Origin: Gonium pectorale
Lineage: Eukaryota > Chlorophyta > Chlorophyceae > Chlamydomonadales > Volvocaceae
Direction of reading: 5' to 3'
DNA: 64,000 bases
NCBI GenBank assembly: GCA_001584585.1
Contig: LSYV01000051.1
Location: forward strand, 486,665 to 550,664
Position numbers and translations under genes: made by a program. The first letter of the stretch is position 1; every line of letters starts with the position of its first letter. This document shows, one piece after another, positions 24,575 through 36,733 of this stretch. The notes beneath the pieces were generated by a model. That model was not told the DNA's origin and searched no databases. It worked only from the letters and a program-made list of their open reading frames with translations.

Positions 24575-27500
24575 TTAGTGCTGCGGCGGAAGGACAATGT
24601 TCGTGTTGGAGAAACGCGACGTGCTGTTGACGCTCATCCTCTGCGGGCAGCACGGCACAAAGCGGGAAGCAGAAAATGGTGCAGAGTCAGGAGCAGGTAC
24701 ATGACCACCGTACCCTGTCCGGCTCAGCACATGATGGCACTGGCCTGAAAGGTGGTCCAGCACGTGCTGTGCTTGGGTGGGAAAAGGAGCGGGTTCCTCC
24801 TCAGGTCGGACGTCTACAAACGGGACTTGCACAATCGGCTTGTCACGGACAGACATGCATCCGCAGTCTGTGAGATGGCGCCATTACAAGCCATAGGGGC
24901 AACGAATATCCACGTATGCAGCCACACGCTCAACAGAGCTCGCGGACTGCTTCAATGCGCCACAGGCTCGGACCGCAGTGCGAACCCAGCCGCGAGGCAC
25001 GGCCCCTAGCGCAGCCCCAGCACGACGTGCGTTCGTTCCAGCCAGCCACCGCGCAAGCACCTACCCGGGACATCTTGAACAACCACGGGTGCTTCAGCAG
25101 CTGCTGCGCCGTGGGCCGGTCGCCGGGGTTCTCCGCCAACGTGGCCATGATGAAGTCCTTTGCAGCGGCCGACACCGAGGCGGGGAAGCGCAGCGACTTC
25201 CGCGTGGCCTGCTCCGCCATAAACGCCGCCACGCCCTGCCGTGTGCCGCCTCCATCATCGCCCGCGCTGTTGGAGACAAACGGCGGGAAGCCGACCAGCA
25301 TCTCGTACGCCAACACCCCCACGCTCCAGATGCTGTTCGTCGTTGATGGTGGGGAAAGAAGCGGGCGTTCAGGGTTCGTCAGCATACGGGGCTTCACGAG
25401 GGCGGATCCGCATGGCGCAAGTCCCAGGGCAATGTACGGCCGTGCTGAACGGAGGTGCATGCACAACAGCATTGGCGCACCCGCAGACGCATACTAAAAC
25501 TGCTTGATTGCCGACTCTCGCGACTCCCCGCTGCCCCGTCCCACCCGCGCTGTCAGTGCTTTGGCCCGGCGGACGGACCAGCTGGGCTGCCGCACGGGAA
25601 CTTACTCGATGGCCGTCGTGTAGGCGAGGCTGGTGTTGTCCTTGTTATCTTCCGGCGCGTGCTTGAGCGGGCAACGCTCCACCTCGGGGGCCTGGCGCAA
25701 GAGGAGTGAAGCAATATCAGCTGTATTTCAGCGCTCTTGTGATTCCTTCTAGGCCGCGCGAGCCCCTTTCGAGGAGCTCTGCAACCCGAAGGCACAGCAG
25801 TCCCCGTCGTCCTGCCAAAGCGGCGCTTGGACGCAACCCTGGTAATACTGCTACGCTTCAGACTTCGGGGTACGCGCCCACATGATCAATCCAGCGCAAA
25901 CGCTTACCATGTAGTCAGCTGTGGAGTCAGGAGGGGGAATCCGAACATGCAAGGAGGGGGGCAAGGTGCAAAAGGGGGCTTAGGGAGGATCCGAGCAAGC
26001 GAAGGAGATTGCTGGGTCGGCTGAGGGAGTACCTGCTACCTGGGTAACGAAGCCAGTGCGCCACCCACCTGTGCCCGTACGCGTGACCGCCCTCTCCTGA
26101 TTGACGTTGATGGACACACCAAAGTCTGAAAGGGAGGAAACAGTGCGATCTTATCCAGAAAGTCACATAGGTTCTTCATACGGCAGTCAGCATGCAAGTC
26201 AGCGACGCAGAGCGGAACATAGTTGCGTGGGCTGCGCGGCCGCTCTGCCCCGCCCTGTCCCCAATCGGCTCAAGCTGGGCGCACGACGAATCCAAGCTGC
26301 AAGCTAGCAGCCCACCTGCAATCTTCAGCACCCAGTCCTGCGTGAAAAGGATGTTCTCCTGCAGCAACAGCAGCCGCAGCGGCAGTCAGGGTACGGTGAG
26401 TGAGGCCGGTTGCCAGGACACCAGCTAACATGTTTCTGGAGGCGTATCCAGCTCAGAGCGCGGCAAGGCGTGCGGCCGCGCGGGCAAGCGACGGGCGCCC
26501 CGGCTCCATTCGTCGCAGCGCGGCAGCGGCGCGTGGACGCGACTCCCCATGTGCGCCGCGTACCGGTTTGATGTCTCGGTGCATGATGCCCCGTGCGTGC
26601 AGGTACGACAGCGCGTCCAGGAAGGGTGCCAGGATGAGCTCCGACGTCTGGATGTGGGGATCCAGGCGGCAGGCGTTTATGAGCCTCAGAGCGCGGGCTT
26701 GGTTCCCAGCCCCACACGCCAAGAGTCGACATGTTGGAGCCCTCGAAACGGTTTAGCCGCCAAGTGTCCAGGCAGTCGCAAGCAGACGAGTAGACGAGCA
26801 GGGAACGCACCTGGGACTCTGCCAGGCGGCAGTTCATGCTGCGGTGGATGCCGAAAAGGTCACCCCGGGCCGCAAATTCCTCCACCAGGACGATGTGCTT
26901 CTGCAACGTTGCACAGGACACCAACGCAGTGGTACGTTTGTACAGGCGATTGATGGCGCCTACACTGCCTCCGTCGGCCAAAGTACACTGCCCTGCCGCA
27001 CGCGGGCATTGCCCAAACCGCAATAGCTCCGTGCGCAGTCCCGCCCTTTCCCCGGCCTGCCTCGGAAGGTACGGTACTAAAGAAGGCCCCAGTCCCAGCA
27101 ACGTCCCGCACCTCGTCCTGGAAAGCTGCGTACAGCATGATGACGTTGCGGTGCGCCAGCGGCACGTGCAGCTCGATCTCACGCCGTATCATGTGAACCT
27201 GCGGAGGCGGCCAATTCCATCGCAGCCCGAAGAGGCACCAGCAAGCTAGGGCTACGATAAATGACCGACCGCTATGGCAACGGCTAGCTCAACTAGGGCC
27301 CGATTCGAAGCCTTACCACATTGATGGGCACCCGGTTCAGGAAGTACACCTGCATGTGTGCACGGCCAATCGCAGCGGGGCCGTGTTCGGGCTCAAGAGG
27401 AGCTCGGATGCAGTACACGGAGCGAGCCGTGCATCCCAAGGGACGAGGATAGATCGAGAAGCAGCGTGAATGGCCCCTGAAACTTTCGCTTGGCCCAACG

Positions 27501-29443
27501 TTTTGACAATTTATTCGACAATTTAGGTACCTTGAGCGCGACGGTCATCCCGGAGCGCTGGCAGACGGCCCGGTAGACCGCCGAGGTTGAGCCCTTGTAC
27601 ATGCGCTTTACCACCTGCACCAACCATACGTGGGCGTTGAACGCCAGCCGCTCAGGCACCGTAAGGCACGCCGCCGCTTCCATCGCGGAGCAGCCATGGA
27701 CGAGCGCTCTCAGGGGTATACTTTGCAAAGGGACACCAAAAGATGTTGTACATTGATACTCTGACGAGGAACTTGTGGCTATAGTTCCATCGTCGTGGCT
27801 TGCACCGCCTCAACGGATGCACGCACACACATACGCACCTGGTAGTCGTCCAGCGACCACCGCCGGCGCCGCATGGCCTGCGGCACCGATGGGTTCATCC
27901 CGAGCAGCATCGCGCCCGGCCCCTCGTCCTCCTCTTCCTCCCCCTCGTCCAAGCCCTCCGCCTCCACTTCTGATACAGACGCTACTCCGCGCTGACGCGC
28001 TAGGCCGGGCGAGGAGCCCTGCCACCGGTAAGGCAAGGACGTTGCTAAACGACACTACGCACAGCTGTTTTACGAAAGGAGGAGTCCCGCCTCTACGGAT
28101 ACGCACACACACAGGCTTTCTTACAAGAGACTGGTGGAGCTGCGCAAGGAGGGGGAGAGACCCGCGTCCAAGGCGCGGCAATGTTACCTGCTGTTCCGAT
28201 TGGCGCGCCGTGGGCAGATGCGGCAGCGCCAGGCGGCCGCTGTGGCCGGGACCGTCCTCGGTGCTGTCGCCCCGCCCAAGCAGCTGGCTGCTGCTGTTGC
28301 CCGAGGCGTGCACGTGAGCATGCGCGTGCTGGTTGGTCGCAAGGTTGCTGAGGCTCTTCTGGAACGCGCCGTGACCCGCCGCGTGGGGGCTGGGGACTTT
28401 TGACGGCGCGGGCAGCTGCATCGAGACGCTGCTAGACAGATGCGAGTGGCCGTGGCCGTGCCCGTGCGGGTGGCCGTGGCTGGCGGGGCTCCCCAGGCGG
28501 CCCGACGCGGAGGCTGCCGTGGCGAAGGGCGAGCTGGTCACGCCGTGGCTCGACCCCTCGTTGGAGATGGGCGGGATGAGGTTCCTGCCACTTCCGCACT
28601 GCGGGAAGAGCCGCTGGTGGTGCTCGCCGCCGCTGATGTAGCTTCCCTCTCCCTCCGGGTGCGGCCCCAGGTTGGTGGAGGAGCCGTAATCCATGCGAGT
28701 TGACGGCATGGGGCTGTTGGGGATGGCCGGAGAGCCTGGGGCCACCGGCATCCGGACGGGCGACGTGATGAGCGCAGCCAGCGTGAGGTCACGACTGGAG
28801 CCGCCCGCGTGCGCCTTGAGTCCCGCGAGTGGCATTTTGACGCTGCGCTCCGCCTTCGTGACGGACGCATCTAGGTAGCCGCCGCCGTCCGAGGTTGCCG
28901 CGGGATCGTCGGCGGCGCCGTCGCGCTGACCCGCTCCTGTAGCGGCCCGCTCGGGCCCCTTGCTGGAGTGTTTGAACATGTTCTTCAGCCCAGAGAACAG
29001 GCCGCCCTTCTTCTTGTTCGCGAGAAAGACGGGCGACACCAGAGCATGACTGGACAGGACAGGTGGGTGAGGAGGGACAGGTGGGGGCAGGCGGGTAGGG
29101 ACAGTTGGGTCAACAGCAAGTACTTGAGAAGCGTAGGGAACGGTGAGAGTTTGACAGGCACGTACGTCACAATGTGCAGGCTCCGAGTTGACACTTCTTA
29201 TTGATAAGGAACCCGGGTGTGAGCGGACACCTCGAGTCCGCACCTGTGAGCCCCATCAGCGTCCCACGCGAACGAGCCAGATGCCGACGTTGCCGGAGCC
29301 TCGCAAGCCCCATTATTCCCGACCGTTGAAGAGACGCTGTCACACACGGATCCATGCCTGTGCCGCGTCGAGGAGTCGTGTTGCAGAAGCGTCCTGCCTG
29401 ACGACGAGACTGGGACTCCCGGAATCGGCCCACTAGCAGACAT
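24575..29443 (-). CDS. Ser/Thr protein kinase with long low-complexity N-terminus
   Basis: Fourteen exons: 29443-29244, 29049-28125, 27991-27839, 27614-27531, 27349-27317, 27198-27112, 26900-26811, 26647-26564, 26358-26316, 26125-26069, 25918-25908, 25691-25606, 25332-25065, 24640-24575; 2187 nt, 728 residues, phases consistent. Residues 1 to about 425 are Ser/Gly/His-rich, with the basic string KKKGGLFSGLKNMFK, a HGHPHGHGHGHSH run and an acidic patch, ending RRRRWSLDDYQ. The kinase domain (about 427-700) has VALK (ATP lysine), the alpha-C Glu in IRREIELH, HRDIKPEN, DFG, TGTADYMAPEV and DIWSVGVLAYEML. The Gly-rich loop is MYKGSTSAVY, with one Gly instead of the GxGxxG pattern. The tail is short. 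It looks like the aurora/CaMK-like kinases expanded in Chlamydomonas; subfamily and substrate are uncertain. Catalytic residues are present, so activity is expected. Confidence 0.9.
25908..25918 (-). other. 11-nt microexon of the kinase gene
   Basis: CTGACTACATG sits between an upstream CACAG acceptor and a GTAAGC donor. It joins a phase-1 exon to a phase-0 exon and supplies A-D-Y-M of TGTADYMAPEV. Without it the frame and the activation segment are lost. Confidence 0.85.
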
Positions 29444-31054
29444 TTTTAAGCTTCGATAGTTGCAGTCTGTGTTTGTACCTCTGCGGGAGAGGAGCCGCAA
29501 CGGGCGGGCGGGGCAGGAACGGGGTTCTGCAACAAGGGCTCGCACCTTTTGCCACCAAGGGGGCCAAGAAAGTGCAACTAAACACGGATTCGGGCCTATT
29601 CCCGTGCAGCATGGAATCTGTTACATACCCTGACAACTGAACCAGGATATTGCACAGGAGAAGGTGCGGTCCTGTGTCGACGACCGCAGCTCGTTTAGCT
29701 GCGCTGGAGTTGAGTGCGCTGGCAGACGGCAACGTAGCGGGCGGTTCAACCGCTCGAAAGGTTGCCTATACCCACTTAGGGTTCGTAAGCAGCACGTTGA
29801 TGCCAAAGTAATGTTGGCTGCGAGTTGAGATTGCTGCAATGAATGGCTTGCGTCGTTAGCCGCAGGTCGGGAGGTCACGAGGCTAAGCAGGCAGGGCCTG
29901 GCGCGACTCTACAGCATCACAAACGCGTTATTAGCCTATGCTCTCGCGGGTTGCCTTCATTGAGAATGAGCGATTTGCGGCGATTTGCGGCAAGCGGTAG
30001 TTCACAACCGCACAGGGACGGGCAGTACAGGCGTACTGTCACAGGCCCTACTAGGTCTCAGTGAGATTCTGCACAGTATGCCCTAGTAGTTATGGAAGAA
30101 TTTTGGGTAAGGCTGGGTACATTAAAATGTTCGCCTTGCCCCCTGCCTTGCCCCTGACAGCCGTGTTGTTGACAGCTCCTTAGACGACTGATCACGACGA
30201 TCTAGAGCATGCTATCCGGGCAGGGCCGAATCCGTCTGATGGACAGTCACAACTGTGACCAGCAGCCAGTTGCCGGTATAGACTCAGCAGCAGCAACGAA
30301 AACAAGGATTCCTTTCGTGCTGCACTACACTTTCATTCTCACAGACGATTACGGGCGGCCTCACATGTACATGCACATGCGGCGGGCTAGAGTTACGCTG
30401 CTCCCGAGTAGCTGCTCTAAGAACCACTTTCTACGTCGTATACAATATCTGTACATGCTTGGGCATTGTTGAGGCAGAACGTGCGAAATCATAGCCGCTG
30501 TTGTTTGGGGCGTCTGATGGACATCCGGCCAAGGCCATACGCTGTCGTGACGTATCGTGTGACATGCATATGGCGGACGCTGGCGCGCACTCCATGAGGG
30601 TTGTTGGGGAACGGGTGTAGCAACTAGCGAGTGCAGTGTGCGTGCACAGGCGGCGCGCGCAGAGGCTGCAGCGCGGTTCCGCGTAGAGGCTACATGGCGA
30701 TCATCGGTCGCACTTACACAAGCTCTGCACCGCAGCCCTAACGGTCCTAACAGTTCACGTGAAAAGGGAAACAGAAACAGGGAGGGCAACCTCTACTGTC
30801 GTACACACCCGGGGGTGCGGTACTTGCAGTAGGGCGCCGAGTATCTGTACAGGGCATTGCAGGCGACACATGTGCGTGTTCGCTAGAGCAAACGTGAAAA
30901 GAGGAACACGCACAGAAAGGGGTAGCACGAGCGACAGCTCGGCCTGTGACAGCAGAGCGCAATTAAATGGCCAGCGCCTATCATACACAGATGTCGTATG
31001 ACATCGTGCACTGCTGTCAAGACACACGGATGTCGCCACCACAACGTCGCCGTT

Positions 31055-31399
31055 GACAGGAGCATGTAGCTTATGTTGTCTTAGCTGTGTTGCTTGAGAG
31101 GCGTTGTAGCGGGAGGCATGCTTGCAAGCATATTGGCAGGTGCCGTATCACGTGGTACGGCAGATTCTTGTTGGAAGAGATAGCCGGTGCGCGCTCCCAG
31201 CGTCGCTAGTCTGGAGCGCGCCAGAAGTGTTCCGTGTGTAAGTTCACGCTTGCAGTGCTAAGGGAGACGTCCCAAGGCTCAACACAGCTTCTCCAGACCA
31301 CAACTCTAACCAGCCTTAGTGCTTTCGCCAGCCTGGTCCCCAGCGCTGCGCTAGGAGAGATCTGCTAGGCGCTCCGCGCCAGGCAAGGCACTCTCGTTT
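31055..31399 (+). repeat. Direct repeat flanking gap, left copy (345 bp)
   Basis: Begins GACAGGAGCATGTAGC and ends CTCTCGTTT at the first N. It matches 31680-32023 with a single 1-base difference (an extra C in the GCGCCAGGC context). Confidence 0.95.
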
Positions 31400-31679
31400 N
31401 NNNNNNNNNNNNNNNNNNNNNNNNNNNNNNNNNNNNNNNNNNNNNNNNNNNNNNNNNNNNNNNNNNNNNNNNNNNNNNNNNNNNNNNNNNNNNNNNNNNN
31501 NNNNNNNNNNNNNNNNNNNNNNNNNNNNNNNNNNNNNNNNNNNNNNNNNNNNNNNNNNNNNNNNNNNNNNNNNNNNNNNNNNNNNNNNNNNNNNNNNNNN
31601 NNNNNNNNNNNNNNNNNNNNNNNNNNNNNNNNNNNNNNNNNNNNNNNNNNNNNNNNNNNNNNNNNNNNNNNNNNNNNNN
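31400..31679. other. Assembly gap (280 N)
   Basis: A run of 280 undetermined bases. The left repeat copy stops exactly at its first base and the right copy starts exactly at its end. Confidence 0.99.
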
Positions 31680-32023
31680 GACAGGAGCATGTAGCTTATG
31701 TTGTCTTAGCTGTGTTGCTTGAGAGGCGTTGTAGCGGGAGGCATGCTTGCAAGCATATTGGCAGGTGCCGTATCACGTGGTACGGCAGATTCTTGTTGGA
31801 AGAGATAGCCGGTGCGCGCTCCCAGCGTCGCTAGTCTGGAGCGCGCCAGAAGTGTTCCGTGTGTAAGTTCACGCTTGCAGTGCTAAGGGAGACGTCCCAA
31901 GGCTCAACACAGCTTCTCCAGACCACAACTCTAACCAGCCTTAGTGCTTTCGCCAGCCTGGTCCCCAGCGCTGCGCTAGGAGAGATCTGCTAGGCGCTCC
32001 GCGCAGGCAAGGCACTCTCGTTT
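31680..32023 (+). repeat. Direct repeat flanking gap, right copy (344 bp)
   Basis: Starts directly after the gap and repeats 31055-31399 nearly base for base, then continues into unique sequence. The pattern fits a failed merge of overlapping contigs or haplotypes more than a biological tandem duplication. Confidence 0.95.
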
Positions 32024-32104
32024 AGTTGCGTGCTGCCGGTCACACACTGCCGTGCCTGCACTGTGTTGTGACACTGCGCCCTTTCATGACATCGTTGACA
32101 TAAT

Positions 32105-32148
32105 TGTCTGCGCCCTTTCTCGCCTCGCCGCCTGTAACCTTTCCACAG
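32105..32148 (-). repeat. Dispersed repeat, copy 2 (inverted)
   Basis: The reverse complement reads CTGTGGAAAGGTTACAGGCG and onward to AAGGGCGCAGACA, matching 13990-14032. Both copies lie next to assembly gaps, 18 kb apart. Confidence 0.8.
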
Positions 32149-33496
32149 AAAAAAACAAAGAAAACTGCAAGCACGTCCACCAGCCATACCAGGGCACCAT
32201 CACGCTCAGCTAGAGCGTTCTTGCCCCATACCACGCCGCACGTAGAACGCATGTTGTTCGACCACACGATGTGTCGTGACAGGGCCTATGCAAAGAAGCG
32301 CGCTAGCTGCAAGTCAGGGTCCGGGTGGCTTGCATGATGCTTAAGTAGTTGAGTTGGTGAGTACGCATCCGCAACAACTTGTCACGCTGCTGGGCCTCAA
32401 CGGTACGACCCGTTGTGACGATCGCTTGCAAAGGCACCGAACGCTTTTTACGTGTAATGCATGCGTTTGTGAAGGGCGGAGGGTGCTGGATGATGCCTAC
32501 TTTGCTTGCCAGCAGGCAGGTGAGGACTTGCATGGGCATGAAAATCAAAGCCCGGCTGCGCGCCCATTAGCGCTTCTGAGCCTACACATGCGGACCAACA
32601 TCGCCGGTTGCCGCCGTTACAGGCATCACTGCTGACTTGCCTGCACGTGTAACGGACACCAAGGACCCTCGTGTTCTAGGTTCTGAGGTTTGCAGCGCTG
32701 TCCAGCGCTGGTGTCACACGGAGACATCAACGAAACCGCGAATAAAACGCATATGAGGCAATCAAGTTGCCACTTCCACACAGCCGCATCACTGTGAACA
32801 AACATCACACACTGGCACCACACGTGCCATGAGGCAGCAGCAACTGAGGACGCAACGGTCGTATAGCACCGTTGCCGCCGTCGCGCGCCGTGCGTCTGAA
32901 GGTTCAGCTAGGGACAGGGGAAAGATGCACCCCTTAACGAAAGGGCGCCAACGGTTGCCAACAAGAGACGCCCATTCATTTGGGCTCTTCCACTGTGGCG
33001 AAGGCAGACGGGGACACACCAAACCCTCGTTAAACAGATGTCGCACCCCCGCGCACTCTGCGCTCTGTCAGAAAAACCTGTTCATGTCTCAACGAGTCGG
33101 GCGTCCCAAAACTGCAGCAGCATTCAAAAGCCTAGCTGTCCGTATGAAAGGGCACGCATGCGCTAACCGAATGCCTCCTACGGTACATCTGAGCTGGGCG
33201 GCTGCACAAGGTGTTCGCGAACATGCTCCACCCACGCACTGGCAGGTTTGCTGCGGGTCAGGTAGCCTATCCACTGCATATCGGAAATCAATCAATCACT
33301 GCCACACTGCTTTGCTCAGACCCTTGCAAATCGCTTCCTACTCACCCATTTCCGTGACTGGAACCCCTCAGGATTCCCGTAGACGTGCCGTAACAATGTG
33401 AGGTCCATCAGTGCGCACACATCAACACGATCGTCTTGCCTCTCATTGCACCCATGGGAGGTCCCCGCCTGCTATCCGTGCATACCCTTGTGTCCG

Positions 33497-33501
33497 TTAC
33501 A
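33497..33501 (-). terminator. Candidate TGTAA poly(A) signal of the aminotransferase
   Basis: TGTAA on the minus strand about 170 bases beyond the stop; a second one lies near 33517. Positional inference. Confidence 0.4.
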
Positions 33502-33670
33502 TGTAGCTAGCGCATCTTTACATGCAAAACGTAACAACAATGCCCAGAGGGGCACACAGCGGGCTATCCAGCTCTTGAACCGCCGCCCGCCCAGCCAGGG
33601 TCGCATCTCAGGCCTGGAGAGGGCACGCCCGCCGGCCCTGCCGACACCTGCTGCTGCTCAGCCGTGCGTG

Positions 33671-36600
33671 TCATGCTTGCCCCATAGCTGCGATAATCTT
33701 GGCGGCGCATGTCGCAAGGACCTCCTCCGGTTGAACCAGAGCCACACGGACGTAGCCGCGGCCGCCCGGTCCGAAGCCCTGCCCTGGCGACAGCGCGACG
33801 CCCGACTGCGCCACGAGGCGCTGACAGAACGACACATCGTCCACACCGTCCGGCAGCTTGAGCCACAGGTACATGCCTGCCGGGTGAAGTCATGTTGGGA
33901 ATTGGTTATGGATTCGGCACTTCTTGTGACTGCATAGTGGTTATTGGTGCATGCCTGAGGGCGTTGCAGCGGGGAACCGGCGCCACAGCCGCCACTAGGG
34001 CCAGGCAGGGAGCCGACATCGCAGGCTGACAGGGCGCTACAGTCCAGGATGTGCACAGGTCATCGATTGTGGGCAGCGCCCGCCGAGCACCTGCCACGGG
34101 CATGCTGGCTTCGTAGCCCGCCTCCTTGAGCGCAGCGACCATGGCCGCCGCCCGCCGCTGCCAGACCAGCGCATCCCGCCGCGCCACCTCGTGCGGGAGC
34201 TTCAGGCAGGTGACCCCCATCCGCATGATGCCCTGTTTCCATCAGGGCAAGGGATCAGCAGCCTGGTTACCTGCACAGCACTCGCGGTATGAGAGCTAGC
34301 GAGTGCACAAACACGCCAAGGGCCGGGACCGTTCACACGCTGCCGTACGCTGGCAATGACGATGTGCGACGGAAGTAAAGCGAGTACGACAGAAGGACAG
34401 CGCTGCCGCAGTACGGAACCGTGGTGCGCGACATGGGTCCAAACCAGCACCCACGTACCTTGTACTGGTTAAAGTCAAGAGGCGCCTTCAACGCCTCCAG
34501 CGACGAGATGGCGTGACGGTTACCGAGCGCAAAGCCCAGGCGGAAGCCGCCAAGGTGGAAGGACTTTGCGAAGGAAAAGAGCTCCAGCACGCAGTCCCGG
34601 CCGCCCGGCAGGCACAGCGGAGACGGCGACGGCTCGTCGCCGAACACCTGCGGTGCCGTGCAAGCAGGTGACCCAGTAAGCCACGCAGCCCGCTTCAGCC
34701 AACCCAGCACCTAGGCGGCATGCCAGTCCGTGCGCGCCGCAGTTACCAGTGTGGAAGCCTTGTCAGCGACAGCTTGCTTGGCAAAGAGCAGAACGAGCCC
34801 CCACCCGGAGGCACGCAATCCTTCTCGACGCAGCGCGTCCCGGTGCAGTGAGCCCACACTCCCCACACACGGTACGGCCCAGTCGCTTAACAGCGAGCTT
34901 GCCACCACACGGGGACGGGGCCGCCCCCCCCAAGCCCCTCCCCTGCCCCAGCCACGCGGAGGAGGCTTACCAGGTCCACGTAGGGGTTGTCGTGGATCAG
35001 CAGGATGCCGTGCTGTCGGCACAGGTCGACCGCGCGCTGGAAGAAGGCGGTCGTGGCGACGGCCGAGGTGGGGTTGTTGGGGTAGTTGAGGAGCATCACC
35101 TTAGCTCGCGCCAGGTCGGCCTCAGGCAGCGCGTCGAGCAGCGGCAGGAAGTCGGGCCCCAGCGGCATGTACACGGGCACAAGGCCCGCCACCTGCACTG
35201 CGAGCGCGGGAGCACCGGGAGCTTGAGGAAGCGTTCCACATAGGGAAGTTTGCGATGAGCGCGCCTTGGGTGCGTGTCTTGGCGTCGCCCCACCAGGCGG
35301 CGTCGCTGCAAGCGCCTACCTGCCACGCAAGACGCTGCAGCCCGGCGCCCCGTTGTCGGATGGGGCACCCGCAGGGCATCACGGTCTGGCCACACGAACC
35401 ATGTGCTTACTACAAAAGCACATCCGCCTGCCAGAGGCGCATATTCCCCCTGTAGTAGCACGCCGTGCGCCGTCACCTTCAGTTCGACAGTTCATGTGCT
35501 TGAAAAGCATCACAAAAGCACATTCGCCTGCTAGCGGCGCCGGCTTTTTCTAAGCCCACCGCACACCGCGACCTACCGGCGCCGAAGTAGCTTGGGTATG
35601 CAACGGAGGTCATGAGAATGGCGTCCCCCACGTCGGCGACGGCCATCAGCGCGTGGCCCAGGCCCTCCTGCGCACCGATGAGGGTGAGCGCCTCGCAGGC
35701 GGGGTCCAGCTGTAGCCCGTACCGCTGGCCGTACCACTCGGTGGCAGCCTGCATACGCACATGAAGCCGGACAGGGCATCTACAGGGAGAATATGGGCTG
35801 GCTTGCGGTATCGTTGCTGTCGGCAGCTTAAGGGAAGGACTGCATGACGCATGGGCCGTGGGGAGGGGGTCAGCAGCGCAAGGTTACGTAGGATCCGGCC
35901 ATTTCCGTCCCGTGGTGGTGTGAAGTGGAGCTGTGAGGGTGCCTGGTAACTGACATGTCCGACCCGTATCTGTCCGTCAGGGCTGGTCCTCGTCGCCCGA
36001 CAGTCATTAGAAGCCGTGTTGCTGTTGGTGGGCCTTATAACGGCGCCCGGTTGGCTTGCCGGGGGGCCACTCTTCGCACCCACCGTGGAGCGAGTGCGGC
36101 AGCATGCGCGGTAGTGCAGGGCAGGGAAGGGGGGGCTCATGCAGGCCCCCGCGCGGTGAGCAGCTGATAGTAAGGTCAAATGGACCCATTGACGATGCCG
36201 CGGTGCCGGCGGTTAAATGTAGCTAAGGAGTCGCCCGTGAGGACGCAGCGTCGTTGTTAGCCTGGATGACGCAGGCGCATTCAGTGCCGGCCCAGAAACG
36301 TACCTCAAGGAGGGGCATGGTTCCGCTCTTGAGGCAATAGCTATGCGTCGTTGGGTCGTCGACGGACTCCTGATAGGATGCGGTGTCGACGTGTGTTACG
36401 GCCACACGCGACAGCGTAGCCCCGGCAACGTCAGCGTGTCAGGGGGGTGGCTACACCCCGAACATACGCGCGATGAATCGCGCCTGCCCCACGTACCTTG
36501 AGCGTCGCAAGAGCCTCTGGCGGGGGGCTAAGGTCCGAGGCTCCGATGGATAGGTCAACGACGGAAACTCCTGCTTCCCTCGCCGCCGTCTTGGCCGCGT

Positions 36601-36733
36601 CCATCGTTAGGAACACGCCGGGCGCCGGCACCCGCCTTGACCGATATGGATTCCCCGTCATGGATGATGATGTGAAGGTGTGAACGCGCTGCTTGCGCCG
36701 CTTATGCACCCTTCTCAGCACAAACGGTCTCAA
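33671..36733 (-). CDS. Class I/II aminotransferase, LL-diaminopimelate aminotransferase-like
   Basis: Seven exons: 36733-36497, 36369-36304, 35748-35577, 35197-34971, 34647-34459, 34232-34091, 33876-33671; 1239 nt, 412 residues, phases consistent. The start at 36733 gives a basic Arg/Lys/Ser presequence; Met at 36661 would begin directly at the conserved [14 protein letters not shown]. Fold type I features are [47 protein letters not shown] (PLP phosphate region), [11 protein letters not shown] (Asn-Pro) and HDNPYVDL (Asp/Tyr). The PLP lysine lies in [20 protein letters not shown]. The order and spacing match bacterial and cyanobacterial DapL-type or aspartate aminotransferase-like enzymes, which transfer an amino group with PLP. 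Substrate cannot be read from sequence; lysine synthesis in the plastid is one option. It shares a short promoter region with the cryptochrome gene. Confidence 0.87.

Larger units (their letters stand above)
29444..33670. other. 4.2-kb gene-poor region containing the second gap and repeats
   Basis: No family match in any frame. The 5' flank of the kinase and the 3' flank of the aminotransferase bound it. The centre holds a 280-N gap between two near-identical 344/345-bp blocks and a copy of the dispersed 44-bp repeat, so an unassembled transposable or repeated element is possible. Base composition is less GC-rich than the genic parts. Confidence 0.5.

Noticed and set aside
29810..31060. Possible genes in the region upstream of the kinase
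   Set aside because: Frames are short, with frequent stops and no recognisable motifs.
31055..32023. LTR retrotransposon with 344-bp terminal repeats
   Set aside because: The interior is only 280 N of unknown sequence, the repeats abut the gap exactly, and no TG...CA ends, primer-binding site or reverse transcriptase is visible; an assembly artefact explains it better.
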